Both the position numbers and the translations under genes were made by a program. Below the pieces are notes generated by a model. The model was given only the letters and a program-made list of their open reading frames with translations, was not told the DNA's origin and did no database searches. From positions 1 through 64,000 of the forward strand of contig CAZSGH010000006.1 in assembly GCA_964606405.1 (NCBI GenBank): 64,000 bases of DNA, read 5' to 3'. The stretch's first letter is position 1, and the number at the start of each line of letters is the position of its first letter. The DNA comes from GCA-002282575 sp964606405. Its GTDB lineage: Bacteria; Pseudomonadota; Gammaproteobacteria; Thiomicrospirales; Thiomicrospiraceae. Shown piece after piece: positions 25,374-33,134 of the stretch.

Positions 25374-27158
25374 ATGAAACAAGCCCTGCATTCGCTCATT
25401 GCCTCTGCTTTAACGCAGTTACACGCTCAAAACGTGCTGACCCATGTTGATTTGTCTGCCATCAAAATTGAGTTGCCTCGTGATAAATCGCATGGTGATT
25501 TTGCGACCAATGTGGCAATGGCTTTAGCAAAGCCCAATGGGATGAATCCTCGAGCGTTAGCCGAATCATTAATCGCTGCTTTGCCTGCAACGAATTGGTT
25601 AATCAGCGCTGAGATTGCGGGTCCAGGCTTCATTAACTTTCGTTTAGATGCCGCAGCTAAATTTTCGGTGTTAGCTAAGGTTTTGCAAACAGGTTCTGAT
25701 TTTGGTCGCATTAATATGGGTGAGGGCAAATCGGTACAGGTCGAGTTTGTCTCGGCTAACCCGACGGGGCCTTTGCATGTAGGGCATGGTCGTGGTGCTG
25801 CCTACGGTTCGGCATTGGTTTCGGTATTACGTCATGCGGGTTACGATGTGCAGGCTGAATATTATGTCAATGATGCGGGTCGTCAGATGGATATTTTGGC
25901 AACCAGCGTTTGGTTGCGTTATTTAGCTTTGTGTGGCGAACCGATTGTTTTCCCGAGTAATGGTTATAAGGGCGATTACATCATCACTACAGCACGAGCC
26001 TTATTAGATGAACAAGGTGAGCGTTTGCGTCATGCTGAGTCAGTTGTCTTTGCCTCAGTGACACCAGATCAAGTGTTGAATGACGCTGGTGAAGTGGTTA
26101 GTGGCGACAAAGAAAAACACATTGATGACATTATTGTTCATGCGCGCGAGCTGCTCGGCGCAGATGACTATCGTTTGGTACTAGACAAGGTGCTACACGA
26201 AATTTTATTCGATATTAAAGAAGATTTGGCTGAATTTGGCGTTCATTTCGACAACTGGTTTAGTGAACGCTCTCTGACTGATTCTGGGATTGTCGATGCT
26301 GCCTTAACGCGCTTAGAAGCCAATAATCAGCTATACGAAAAAGAGGGTGCTGTTTGGTTTAAATCAACCGACTACAATGACGCCAAAGATCGTGTTGTGG
26401 TGCGTGAAAATGGCATTAAAACCTATTTTGCATCCGATATTGCTTACCACTACGACAAGCTAGCGCGCGGCTTCGAAAAGGTGATTAATATTTGGGGCTC
26501 AGATCACCACGGTTATATTCCCCGTGTGCGTGGCGCGATTCAGGCGATGGGTGAAGATGATAGCCGTTTAGATGTGTTGTTAGTGCAGTTCGCCGTGCTC
26601 TATCGTGGTGGCGAAAAAGCATCCATGTCAACACGTTCTGGTGAATTTGTTACCTTGCGCGAATTGCGCGAAGAAATTGGTAATGACGCGACGCGTTTCT
26701 TTTATGTGATGCGCAAATGCGATCAGCATATGGATTTTGATTTGGATTTAGCCAAATCTAAGAGTAATGAAAATCCGTTGTTTTATATTCAATATGCGCA
26801 TGCACGTTGTTGCGGCGTCTTTACCCAAGCAGAAAGTAGAGGCTTGCGCGAGTGGACCCAAACAGAAGGGTTAAGCCATCTTGCGTTACTAACAGAAGAA
26901 AGCGAAGCTGATTTGGCGCAAAAAGTAGCACAATTCCCTGAAGTGATTGGTACGGCAGCACGCGATGCTGAGCCACATCAGATTGCTTACTATTTGCGCG
27001 ATTTGGCACATCAGTTACATAGTTATTACAATAACACACCATTGTTGGTCGAAGATGATGCTTTGCGTATGGCGCGCTTAACGCTTTTGTCAGCGACGCG
27101 TGTTGTGTTAGCCAATGGTCTGACCTTGTTGGGTGTGTCTGCTCCTGAGCGTATGTAA
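25374..27158 (+). CDS. argS: Arginyl-tRNA synthetase
   Basis: Charges tRNA-Arg. 594 residues, class I synthetase. The HIGH motif appears as HVGH in TGPLHVGHGRG near 128; the KMSKS loop is degenerate (KASMSTRSG), which is normal for this family. An N-terminal tRNA-recognition domain (about 1-95) and a DALR anticodon-binding domain at the C-terminus (about 475-594, with the INIW-HHG-type SDHHGY motif before it) are present. Its stop overlaps the start of the SPOR protein by one base. Confidence 0.97.
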   Translation: MKQALHSLIASALTQLHAQNVLTHVDLSAIKIELPRDKSHGDFATNVAMALAKPNGMNPRALAESLIAALPATNWLISAEIAGPGFINFRLDAAAKFSVLAKVLQTGSDFGRINMGEGKSVQVEFVSANPTGPLHVGHGRGAAYGSALVSVLRHAGYDVQAEYYVNDAGRQMDILATSVWLRYLALCGEPIVFPSNGYKGDYIITTARALLDEQGERLRHAESVVFASVTPDQVLNDAGEVVSGDKEKHIDDIIVHARELLGADDYRLVLDKVLHEILFDIKEDLAEFGVHFDNWFSERSLTDSGIVDAALTRLEANNQLYEKEGAVWFKSTDYNDAKDRVVVRENGIKTYFASDIAYHYDKLARGFEKVINIWGSDHHGYIPRVRGAIQAMGEDDSRLDVLLVQFAVLYRGGEKASMSTRSGEFVTLRELREEIGNDATRFFYVMRKCDQHMDFDLDLAKSKSNENPLFYIQYAHARCCGVFTQAESRGLREWTQTEGLSHLALLTEESEADLAQKVAQFPEVIGTAARDAEPHQIAYYLRDLAHQLHSYYNNTPLLVEDDALRMARLTLLSATRVVLANGLTLLGVSAPERM

Positions 27159-28222
27159 TGGCGCGTGACTACCGTTATGGTCACAAAACGAAGCAGCCGA
27201 CGGTGCGTCGAACGCAGCAAGATGCCTCTTCACTTGATGCTGCTAGTGTTGATATTAAATCAGAAAAGTCTTCTGTTTTAACAACGGTCGCATCTCGGGC
27301 GCGTGCTGCGCGCGCCAAACAAAACGTTGTAGATGTTGCTCAGGCTTCCCGTTCTGCGCCAAAGCGTTCTGCCGATGTGCAAAAAATTGTTGATGAGGCC
27401 TGCCGTTTAAGTTTGCCCAAAACCATCCGTAAAGAAGCCGAGCAACGAGAAGCCGAAGCAAAAAAAGAAGCAGAGATACAAGCAGCAGAGCAAGCCAAGC
27501 AACACGCTTTAGCGCTAGAGAAAAAACAGTCTCGCTTTGGTTGGTTTGCATGGGGTAGTATGACCTTGTTGATTCTCTCTGGTGTCTCTTGGTTGCTCTA
27601 TGCTCCCTTTTTCTTGGCGTTTGCTTTCGAAATGCAATGGATTGATGAAGAAACGCGCAATCGTTTAGATCCTGCGGCTGCGATGCGATCGCAAGCAGTG
27701 GCAACCTTATCAAAAGATAAGCAAGAGACGATAAAAACAGTTGCTCCCGCGCTAACGCCTGTTGCCGATCAGGATGCTGCAGATATTCAATACAGTTTTT
27801 ATCGAGAATTGCCTAAAGCCAATATTGTGACGACTGCACAGCCATTACCCGTGCGTACACGTTCGCCAACTTATTTGCAGTTAGCATCCATTGCTAATGA
27901 TAAAGAAGCGCAAAACGAGCGCAAGCGTTTGGCGCAAAAAGGTTATTTGGTGCAAATGACTGCTCAGGTGAACAAGGGGCAGACGGTGTACGTGTTGCGT
28001 ATGGGGCCTTATGAGGATCAGCGAGTTATTAATCGTTTAAAAGTAGAGTTGCAACGATTAGGTGTGGATGCGCATGAGGTGAGTGTTATTTCGGTGGTGA
28101 AGGCGGCAGAACAGCAAGCAACACAACCAGTCACATCAAATGCTGTTGCTAATACAAAACCTGCTACCGTGGTTAACGCCCCCAGTCGTGCAGATGTGCA
28201 ACAGAAGGTAACAACCCGTTAG
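27158..28222 (+). CDS. SPOR-domain membrane protein (FtsN-like)
   Basis: 354 residues. A basic, low-complexity cytoplasmic N-terminus (about 1-95, RDYRYGHKTKQ), a Glu/Ala/Lys-rich helix (about 85-120) and one membrane helix (about 128-148) are followed by a periplasmic linker and a SPOR domain at about 238-310 (GYLVQMTAQVNKGQTVYVLRMGPYED split over the sheet). SPOR domains bind denuded septal peptidoglycan. Directly downstream of argS (TAATG overlap), the position where ftsN-like genes are found in many gammaproteobacteria. A role in cell division is likely but not shown. Confidence 0.85.
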   Translation: MARDYRYGHKTKQPTVRRTQQDASSLDAASVDIKSEKSSVLTTVASRARAARAKQNVVDVAQASRSAPKRSADVQKIVDEACRLSLPKTIRKEAEQREAEAKKEAEIQAAEQAKQHALALEKKQSRFGWFAWGSMTLLILSGVSWLLYAPFFLAFAFEMQWIDEETRNRLDPAAAMRSQAVATLSKDKQETIKTVAPALTPVADQDAADIQYSFYRELPKANIVTTAQPLPVRTRSPTYLQLASIANDKEAQNERKRLAQKGYLVQMTAQVNKGQTVYVLRMGPYEDQRVINRLKVELQRLGVDAHEVSVISVVKAAEQQATQPVTSNAVANTKPATVVNAPSRADVQQKVTTR

Positions 28223-28255
28223 GAAAAATGGCGTTTCTAATTAAACCAAGATGTT

Positions 28256-28280
28256 GTCATCCTCGCTTATGCGGGTATCC
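28256..28280 (+). repeat. REP-like short palindrome, degenerate
   Basis: GTCATCCTCGCTTATGCGGGTATCC, an imperfect palindrome of the widespread GTCATTCCCGC...GCGGGAATCC type; a better copy is at 45253-45277. Confidence 0.5.
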
Positions 28281-28297
28281 ATAAGATCGAGGTTGTA

Positions 28298-28462
28298 CCT
28301 CTAAAAACCTATAGAGTACCTATAAAAACACCAATAGGAAGGAGGTCTGGAGGAAGGGTGGGGCTGAAAGTGGCATGTAACCAAATTGATAAACCCCCTT
28401 CCTTCAGCTAAAAACAAACTTGGAAAGTCTAAAAACGAGCAAAGCGAGGTTTTAGAGGTTTC
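28298..28462 (+). repeat. Dispersed bipartite hairpin repeat, copy 6 (subfamily A, full length)
   Basis: Left terminal repeat CCTCTAAAAACC at 28298-28309, partly duplicated as ACCTATAAAAACACC; SL1 pairs CTGGAGGAAGGG with CCCTTCCTTCAG (about 28352-28408); SL2 at 28429-28455 ends seven bases before the stop codon of the minus-strand cyclase gene. Confidence 0.85.
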
Positions 28463-29491
28463 CTAAAGCTGCGCTAAGGTTGTTTTATTGCGGCCTGTTT
28501 CTTTAGACGCATAAAGTGCCTTATCGGCACGCATGTATAAACTATCCCAGTCTTCACCGACACGATATGAAGCAACGCCTAACGAAATGGTGATATTGCC
28601 GATGGTTTCGCCCGTGTCTTTGCGCTTTAAATGACTGATTTCGACTTTGTGTCGTAAGTGTTCTGCTAAGGTAAAAGCTTCTTCGACAGTCGCGTTGGGT
28701 ACAAGAATGGCAAACTCTTCGCCACCAATGCGTGCAACCAGTTGTGATGGTTCGACATTTTTTTTCAGAATGCCAGAAATGAATCTTAATACGGCATCAC
28801 CGATTTGGTGTCCATAGTTGTCGTTAAATTTTTTGAAAAAATCAATGTCGGTCAGAATAACCGAAAGTTCATTGTTGTTTTTGGTTGCTTGCATCGCAAG
28901 TTCTAAGTCTTGTTCGAACCAGCGACGGTTTGCCAGCTTGGTTAGCATGTCCGTCATTGCCTCTGCTCTGGCGTCTTCAAGCTCTTTTTGTAGTTTGGCA
29001 ATGTGTCTTGTCGCTGCGACCATATCTTGTTGCATTTCACTTTGTGTGGCAACGATTGATTTTGTGGTCGATAAGACACTTCCTGTTAAATGGCGCAAAG
29101 TTTCAGGGTCAATATCCTGTCTGCCAGATAGCTGATTAACATAATGGTCAAGCTCTTGGGTGTGAGAGTCCATATTCTTGGTCCAGTCCATCAGTTTCGA
29201 GACCATGCGCTCCAGCAATTTGCGGAAGGCTCTCTCTAAGTCAGATGTGTCGGCTTGTTGTTCTTTTAAGAACTCTTCATATAGGCGAACGCCCAACGTA
29301 TTCGTGAAGCCATCACGATTTTGCATCGCATTATCGAGTACGGTAATGAGTTTGGGATTACTGGCAAGAAAGTACTCATACCACACCAAAAAATTCATTG
29401 GGTTTGGGGTAATGTTGTGCTTTTCAAATATGTCAAGAACTTTGACCAATATGGCTTCAGATTCGAATTTGTTTTGCGTATAAACTTTCAT
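28463..29491 (-). CDS. Diguanylate cyclase (GGDEF domain)
   Basis: Makes cyclic di-GMP. 342 residues from the ATG at 29491, which has an AGGA site; an in-frame ATG at 29515 is less likely. The N-terminal 165 residues are helical and soluble without a recognised sensor domain (starts MKVYTQNKFESEAILVKV), with a predicted coiled coil just before the catalytic domain. The GGDEF domain (about 175-342) reads ARIGGEEFAIL, an active-site form (GGEEF), with DIDFFKKFND upstream. No RxxD inhibitory site is evident at the usual place. No membrane helix is seen, so a cytoplasmic location is expected. Confidence 0.9.
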   Translation of the reverse strand: MKVYTQNKFESEAILVKVLDIFEKHNITPNPMNFLVWYEYFLASNPKLITVLDNAMQNRDGFTNTLGVRLYEEFLKEQQADTSDLERAFRKLLERMVSKLMDWTKNMDSHTQELDHYVNQLSGRQDIDPETLRHLTGSVLSTTKSIVATQSEMQQDMVAATRHIAKLQKELEDARAEAMTDMLTKLANRRWFEQDLELAMQATKNNNELSVILTDIDFFKKFNDNYGHQIGDAVLRFISGILKKNVEPSQLVARIGGEEFAILVPNATVEEAFTLAEHLRHKVEISHLKRKDTGETIGNITISLGVASYRVGEDWDSLYMRADKALYASKETGRNKTTLAQL

Positions 29492-29621
29492 AGAGTCCTG
29501 TCTCTTAGCGTGCATTTATTTAGTGTAGCATGTCGTTCGGTCAATTTTAATCGCTAATTGTTTATTAATGACAAAAAGCTGTGTTAGCATGACTTTCTGG
29601 TTAACGATAAGGAAAAAATAG

Positions 29622-30008
29622 ATGCTATTAATTAAATTACACGTATTGTTTGCGTTGTTGTCTGGATTCGGTTTTTTTATGCGCGGAATTGGTCATTTGC
29701 GTGGTGAAGCTTGGGTGCAGAAAAAGTTGGTGCGAATTGTGCCGCATGTTGTCGATACGGGATTATTGGTCACGGCGATTGCCTTACTGGTTACGTTTGA
29801 AATAAGCCCATTAACCGATTGGGTGTTGGCTAAAATTATTGCCTTGTTGGTTTATATCTTTCTGGGTGTTATGGCTTTTAGAATTGCTAAAACGATCAAA
29901 GCAAAAGCACTGTTTTGGTTGGCAGCATTGGTGATGTTTGGGTATATGTTTGCCGTCGCGAAAACACATTCGGTATTGCCTTGGGTCTCGGCCGTGGCTG
30001 CCAGCTAA
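29622..30008 (+). CDS. SirB2-family integral membrane protein
   Basis: 128 residues, four membrane helices. KLHVLFALLSGFGFFMRGIGHL, VPHVVDTGLLVTAIAL and the C-terminal GYMFAVAKTHS stretch fit the SirB family. Conserved histidines in HVLFAL, RIVPHVVD and KTHS are typical and could ligate haem or metal, but the function of SirB2 is not known. The ATG has AAGGAA upstream. A repeat element abuts the stop. Confidence 0.85.
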   Translation: MLLIKLHVLFALLSGFGFFMRGIGHLRGEAWVQKKLVRIVPHVVDTGLLVTAIALLVTFEISPLTDWVLAKIIALLVYIFLGVMAFRIAKTIKAKALFWLAALVMFGYMFAVAKTHSVLPWVSAVAAS

Positions 30009-30122
30009 AGGAAGGGCTTCCACCAATGTGTTACATGCTATTTTTAGCAGGCCCTTCCTCCAGACCTCCTACCCATTGGGTTTTTAGAGGCGTACCTAAC
30101 TTGTTTTTCAGATATTCCCTAA
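30009..30122 (-). repeat. Dispersed hairpin repeat, copy 7 (SL1 module and terminal repeat, no SL2)
   Basis: Begins directly at the SirB2 stop with GGAAGGGC, which pairs with GCCCTTCC near 30049; loop contains TGTGTTACATGC. The terminal segment CCCATTGGGTTTTTAGAGG follows at about 30072-30090. SL2 is missing, replaced by a short CTTGTTTTTCAG tail. Confidence 0.75.
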
Positions 30123-30134
30123 AGGAACTTTGTT

Positions 30135-30533
30135 GTGGAACCCTTATTAATCGATGCCGAGCAGAAAATTCGCGCCTTAGGTCATCGGGTGACGACCGGG
30201 CGCGTGTTAACGCTGTCCATGTTATTAGCAGCCGATAAACCGCTAACGCACGACATGATGTTAGCGAGCTTTAAAACGCCGATGGATCGGGTTACGTTGT
30301 ATCGTACCTTAGACTGGTTGGTGCATGTGGGATTGGCGCATCGTATTCGTGCAGAAGATCGTTTATGGCGCTTTATTGCTGGTGGTGGCGAAACGCGGCA
30401 TCCGCATTTTTATTGCGAAAACACAGGCAAGTTGATCTGTTTAACGGATGTGCAGCTTCCAGATATTACGTTGCCTAAACAGTTCAAAGTTAGCCATGTC
30501 GAAATTGTCTTTCATGGTGTTTGCGAGGCGTAA
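30135..30533 (+). CDS. Fur-family metalloregulator with incomplete structural zinc cysteines
   Basis: 132 residues. The N-terminal winged helix (about 5-80) shows GHRVTTGRVL and DRVTLYRTLDWLV, the Fur DNA-recognition helix pattern. The dimerisation part has HPHFYCENTG near 88-97: the usual CxxC is reduced to one Cys. The C-terminus, where Fur and Zur carry a second CxxC (GVCxxC), stops at GVCEA, so its second Cys is also gone. The protein may therefore lack the Cys4 structural zinc. It precedes a TonB receptor with a CSVC motif by 270 bp, suggesting control of metal uptake. Fur, Zur or another branch cannot be told. Confidence 0.85.
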   Translation: MEPLLIDAEQKIRALGHRVTTGRVLTLSMLLAADKPLTHDMMLASFKTPMDRVTLYRTLDWLVHVGLAHRIRAEDRLWRFIAGGGETRHPHFYCENTGKLICLTDVQLPDITLPKQFKVSHVEIVFHGVCEA

Positions 30534-30538
30534 TTCAA

Positions 30539-30693
30539 GGAAGGTCTGAAAAATACGGCTTACGCCTTTTTTCAGACTTCCTAACGTGTTTTTTAGTTGG
30601 AGGAAGGGTCGTTATCAAGAGGTTGCAGCCTAAAAATGTGCATCCCTTCCCCCAAGCCCCCAACCCGTTGCATTTTGCAGAGCTTTCCTAAGC
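30539..30693 (-). repeat. Dispersed bipartite hairpin repeat, copy 8 (subfamily B)
   Basis: SL2-B at 30544-30577 (GTCTGAAAAA / TTTTTCAGAC around TACGGCTTACGCCT) starts ten bases after the stop of the Fur-family gene. SL1 follows: GGAGGAAGGG pairs with CCCTTCCCCCAA around a loop of about 40 bases. The end CCCCCAACCCGTTGCATTTTGCAGAGC is shared with copies 2 and 14. Confidence 0.85.
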
Positions 30694-30726
30694 AAAAACT
30701 ACCTCATGCTTTTTCTATTCTTTAAT

Positions 30727-30751
30727 AAAGGTGCTTGTCAGCACCTTTTTT
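30727..30751 (+). terminator. Intrinsic terminator
   Basis: Stem AAGGTGCT / AGCACCTT with a four-base loop, followed by a run of T. It lies beyond the repeat element downstream of the Fur-family gene and separates it from the TonB receptor gene. Confidence 0.85.
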
Positions 30752-30765
30752 TAACGCTACTATAT

Positions 30766-30793
30766 GCAACTAGTATATAAAAGCAACCAGTAT
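30766..30793 (+). promoter_or_regulatory. Pair of 11-bp direct repeats upstream of the TonB receptor
   Basis: GCAACTAGTAT (30766-30776) and GCAACCAGTAT (30783-30793) differ at one base and are 17 bp apart, ending ten bases before the receptor ATG. The first overlaps a TATAT...ATATA inverted repeat. A candidate operator for the adjacent Fur-family protein; inference only. Confidence 0.35.
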
Positions 30794-30803
30794 CGAGGTG
30801 GGT

Positions 30804-32924
30804 ATGCAATCTAAACGCTTATTATCAACGGCCATTGCGATCCTGTTTTCAGGCGTTACCCTTGCGCAAACAACGATTCCGTTGCAGTCGCTGTCAGAGG
30901 TGGTGATTAAAAACCAAGATGAACGCTCGCCCGAGGGCTGGACGATGTTGCGTGACGCGTTGGTGAAAACAGAAACCATCGATAGCAACAGTATCGAACG
31001 TACCAATGCCAGTAACATCCTAGAGGCGGTCGATAACCGACCAGGGGTATCGGTGCAGTCAGAGTGTTCGGTCTGTAATGCCCGCAACATCACACTCAAT
31101 AACATGCCGGGTCGCTTCACCACCATGCTGGTGGATGGTATCCCCATTTATTCCTCTTTATCGTCGGCATACGGTTTGGATGGTATCAGTACCGAAGGTG
31201 TTGAGCGTATCGAAATTTCACGTGGCGCGGGCACGAGTTTAACCGCGCCCGAAGCCTTGTCTGGTACGGTGAATGTGATTACGAAACGTCCCAGAATGGT
31301 TGAAACGATCTTGAAACAACAGTTTGGCTCGTTTGGTGATATTCGCTCGGGCGTGTACCTCGGTCAGCCTGTGGCGGGGGGCGCTTACAGTGTGTCGCTC
31401 GATAGACGTACTCAAGATGCCGTCGATGGTGCAGGTTATGGGATCAGTCAGTCGGCAGGGTTTGAGCGTAACAACTTAGGCGTTGCTTACTTTATCGATA
31501 AACTGGCAGGGTTTCGCTGGCAAGGGCGTGTCGATGTCTTGCAAGAAGATCGCAATGGCGGCGCATTGGGTAAAGACTATTATGGCATTAAGCAAAACAC
31601 CACAGGCAACCCCTTCAATTTTTCAGCAGGACCGAATGGTTCTCCGATCAGCAATGGTTGGGTCAATGCTGACGGTTCAGGATTTACCACTTACACGAGC
31701 GGTTTAGCAGGCTTTTCGCAAATCATTCGTACCGAACGCCAACAAGCGACCTTGCAAGGCGAACGTAAAATGGGAACAGGCACATTGCGCGTTGCATCAG
31801 GGCTTGCGCATAATTATCAAGATTCATTTTATGGTGGCGATGCGCTCTACTCGGGGCATCAAGGGCAACAATATCTTTCTGCCAGTTATCAGTTTCCGAT
31901 AGCAGAAAACCTGATTACGCTAGGTGCAGACTATCGCGGAGAAGACTTACGCAGTCAGGGGTATTCTTATACCACCAACCAAGCCAATAATGGGGTCGAT
32001 AATTACAGCTATCGTAGCAATGCTGTGTTTGGTCAGTATTACCGTGCCTTGTTGGATGGTCGTTTAGAAACCAATGCCTCGCTGCGTATCGACGAACATA
32101 ATGTGTTCGGTACCATTGCCAGCCCACGCATTAATACGCTCTATCATCATAATAATGCCTATGCCAGTCGTTTTTCAGTCGGCCGCGGCTTCCGTGCGCC
32201 CACCTCGTTTTTCGAGCAAGATCACGGTTTATTGGCAGACAGTAAAATTGTGCGCGTGATTAACAAAGCCGAAACCTCGGACAATGCCAGTTATGCCCTA
32301 AGTTATGCATCGGAAGGCTTTAGCTGGATCGCATCGCTGAATTACAATCGCATCAATAATATGGCGCGCTTAACGGCAGGGGTTGATGATGGTAATGGCG
32401 GCACCTATACCTTATTTGATGCATCCCCCGATCCTGTTACCATTAAAGGCATAGATTGGGTAGGCAGCATTAAGCTAACCGATACGCTGTCAACCAGTAT
32501 CGGCTTAGAGCATTTTGACTACGAATTTACCCCAGGGTCATTAACTTTCGCCCGTCCGAACGACCGCGTTTATTGGTTGCTCGATTACGACCATGGGGGA
32601 TGGGATTTAATGGGGCGTGTGACGTGGACAGGGCCACAAGATTTAGCCAAGTTTTATAACTATGCCGATACCCAACAATACAACTTAGATGGTACGCCCA
32701 AGCGCAATACCAGCCCCGACTTTGTTGTCACCGATGTGCGTGCCGCATACAAGTGGAATAAAACCTATTCTGGCTTTGTGGGCGTAAATAACCTGTTCGA
32801 TTTTCAACAATCACAAGTGGATAGCTACCTATGGACAAACGGCGCAGGTGAAATGGATGTGACCCATATTTGGGGGCCAAACTTAGGTCGTCAAGTGTAT
32901 GCAGGGGTGCGGATGAGTTTATAG
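30804..32924 (+). CDS. TonB-dependent outer-membrane receptor with CxxC motif in the plug
   Basis: 706 residues from the ATG at 30804, which follows GAGGTG; GTG at 30798 is also in frame. Signal peptide MQSKRLLSTAIAILFSGVTLAQ. The plug domain (about 50-165) contains NRPGVSVQ, then ECSVC near 86-90, then MLVDGIPIYSSLSSAYGL and GVERIEISRGAGTSLTAPEALSG (split across strands). The rest is a 22-strand barrel, ending in YAGVRMSL. The plug CxxC is typical of a branch of receptors thought to handle metals rather than siderophores; the substrate is not known. Its neighbour, a Fur-family regulator, supports a metal. Confidence 0.93.
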   Translation: MQSKRLLSTAIAILFSGVTLAQTTIPLQSLSEVVIKNQDERSPEGWTMLRDALVKTETIDSNSIERTNASNILEAVDNRPGVSVQSECSVCNARNITLNNMPGRFTTMLVDGIPIYSSLSSAYGLDGISTEGVERIEISRGAGTSLTAPEALSGTVNVITKRPRMVETILKQQFGSFGDIRSGVYLGQPVAGGAYSVSLDRRTQDAVDGAGYGISQSAGFERNNLGVAYFIDKLAGFRWQGRVDVLQEDRNGGALGKDYYGIKQNTTGNPFNFSAGPNGSPISNGWVNADGSGFTTYTSGLAGFSQIIRTERQQATLQGERKMGTGTLRVASGLAHNYQDSFYGGDALYSGHQGQQYLSASYQFPIAENLITLGADYRGEDLRSQGYSYTTNQANNGVDNYSYRSNAVFGQYYRALLDGRLETNASLRIDEHNVFGTIASPRINTLYHHNNAYASRFSVGRGFRAPTSFFEQDHGLLADSKIVRVINKAETSDNASYALSYASEGFSWIASLNYNRINNMARLTAGVDDGNGGTYTLFDASPDPVTIKGIDWVGSIKLTDTLSTSIGLEHFDYEFTPGSLTFARPNDRVYWLLDYDHGGWDLMGRVTWTGPQDLAKFYNYADTQQYNLDGTPKRNTSPDFVVTDVRAAYKWNKTYSGFVGVNNLFDFQQSQVDSYLWTNGAGEMDVTHIWGPNLGRQVYAGVRMSL

Positions 32925-32959
32925 CGGTTGCTAATTTAGTTCTATGGCATCTTTAACAC

Positions 32960-33091
32960 TTAAAGGATAGGTGGTCTGGAGGAAGGGGATGTTGAAAATA
33001 GCATGTAACCCATTGATTCAATCCCTTCCTTCAGTAAAAGACAAACATGGGAAGTCTAAAAACAAGCGAAGCGATGTTTTTAGAGGTTCCC
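32960..33091 (+). repeat. Dispersed bipartite hairpin repeat, copy 9 (subfamily A)
   Basis: SL1: CTGGAGGAAGGG with CCCTTCCTTCAG (about 32976-33034), loop with AGCATGTAACCCATTGATT. SL2 at 33056-33083. SL2 faces comM rather than the stop of the TonB receptor, one of the exceptions in polarity. It ends nine bases from an in-frame ATG of comM, but the likelier comM start is further on. Confidence 0.85.
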
Positions 33092-33134
33092 TATGCTAGT
33101 ATTTGCTGAGCTAAATACAAGATGGGAGATTAGC

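Noticed and set aside
33093..33134. Upstream ATG as the start of comM
   Set aside because: Adds 14 residues not seen in relatives; the ATG at 33135 has a GGGAG site and gives the usual N-terminus and length.
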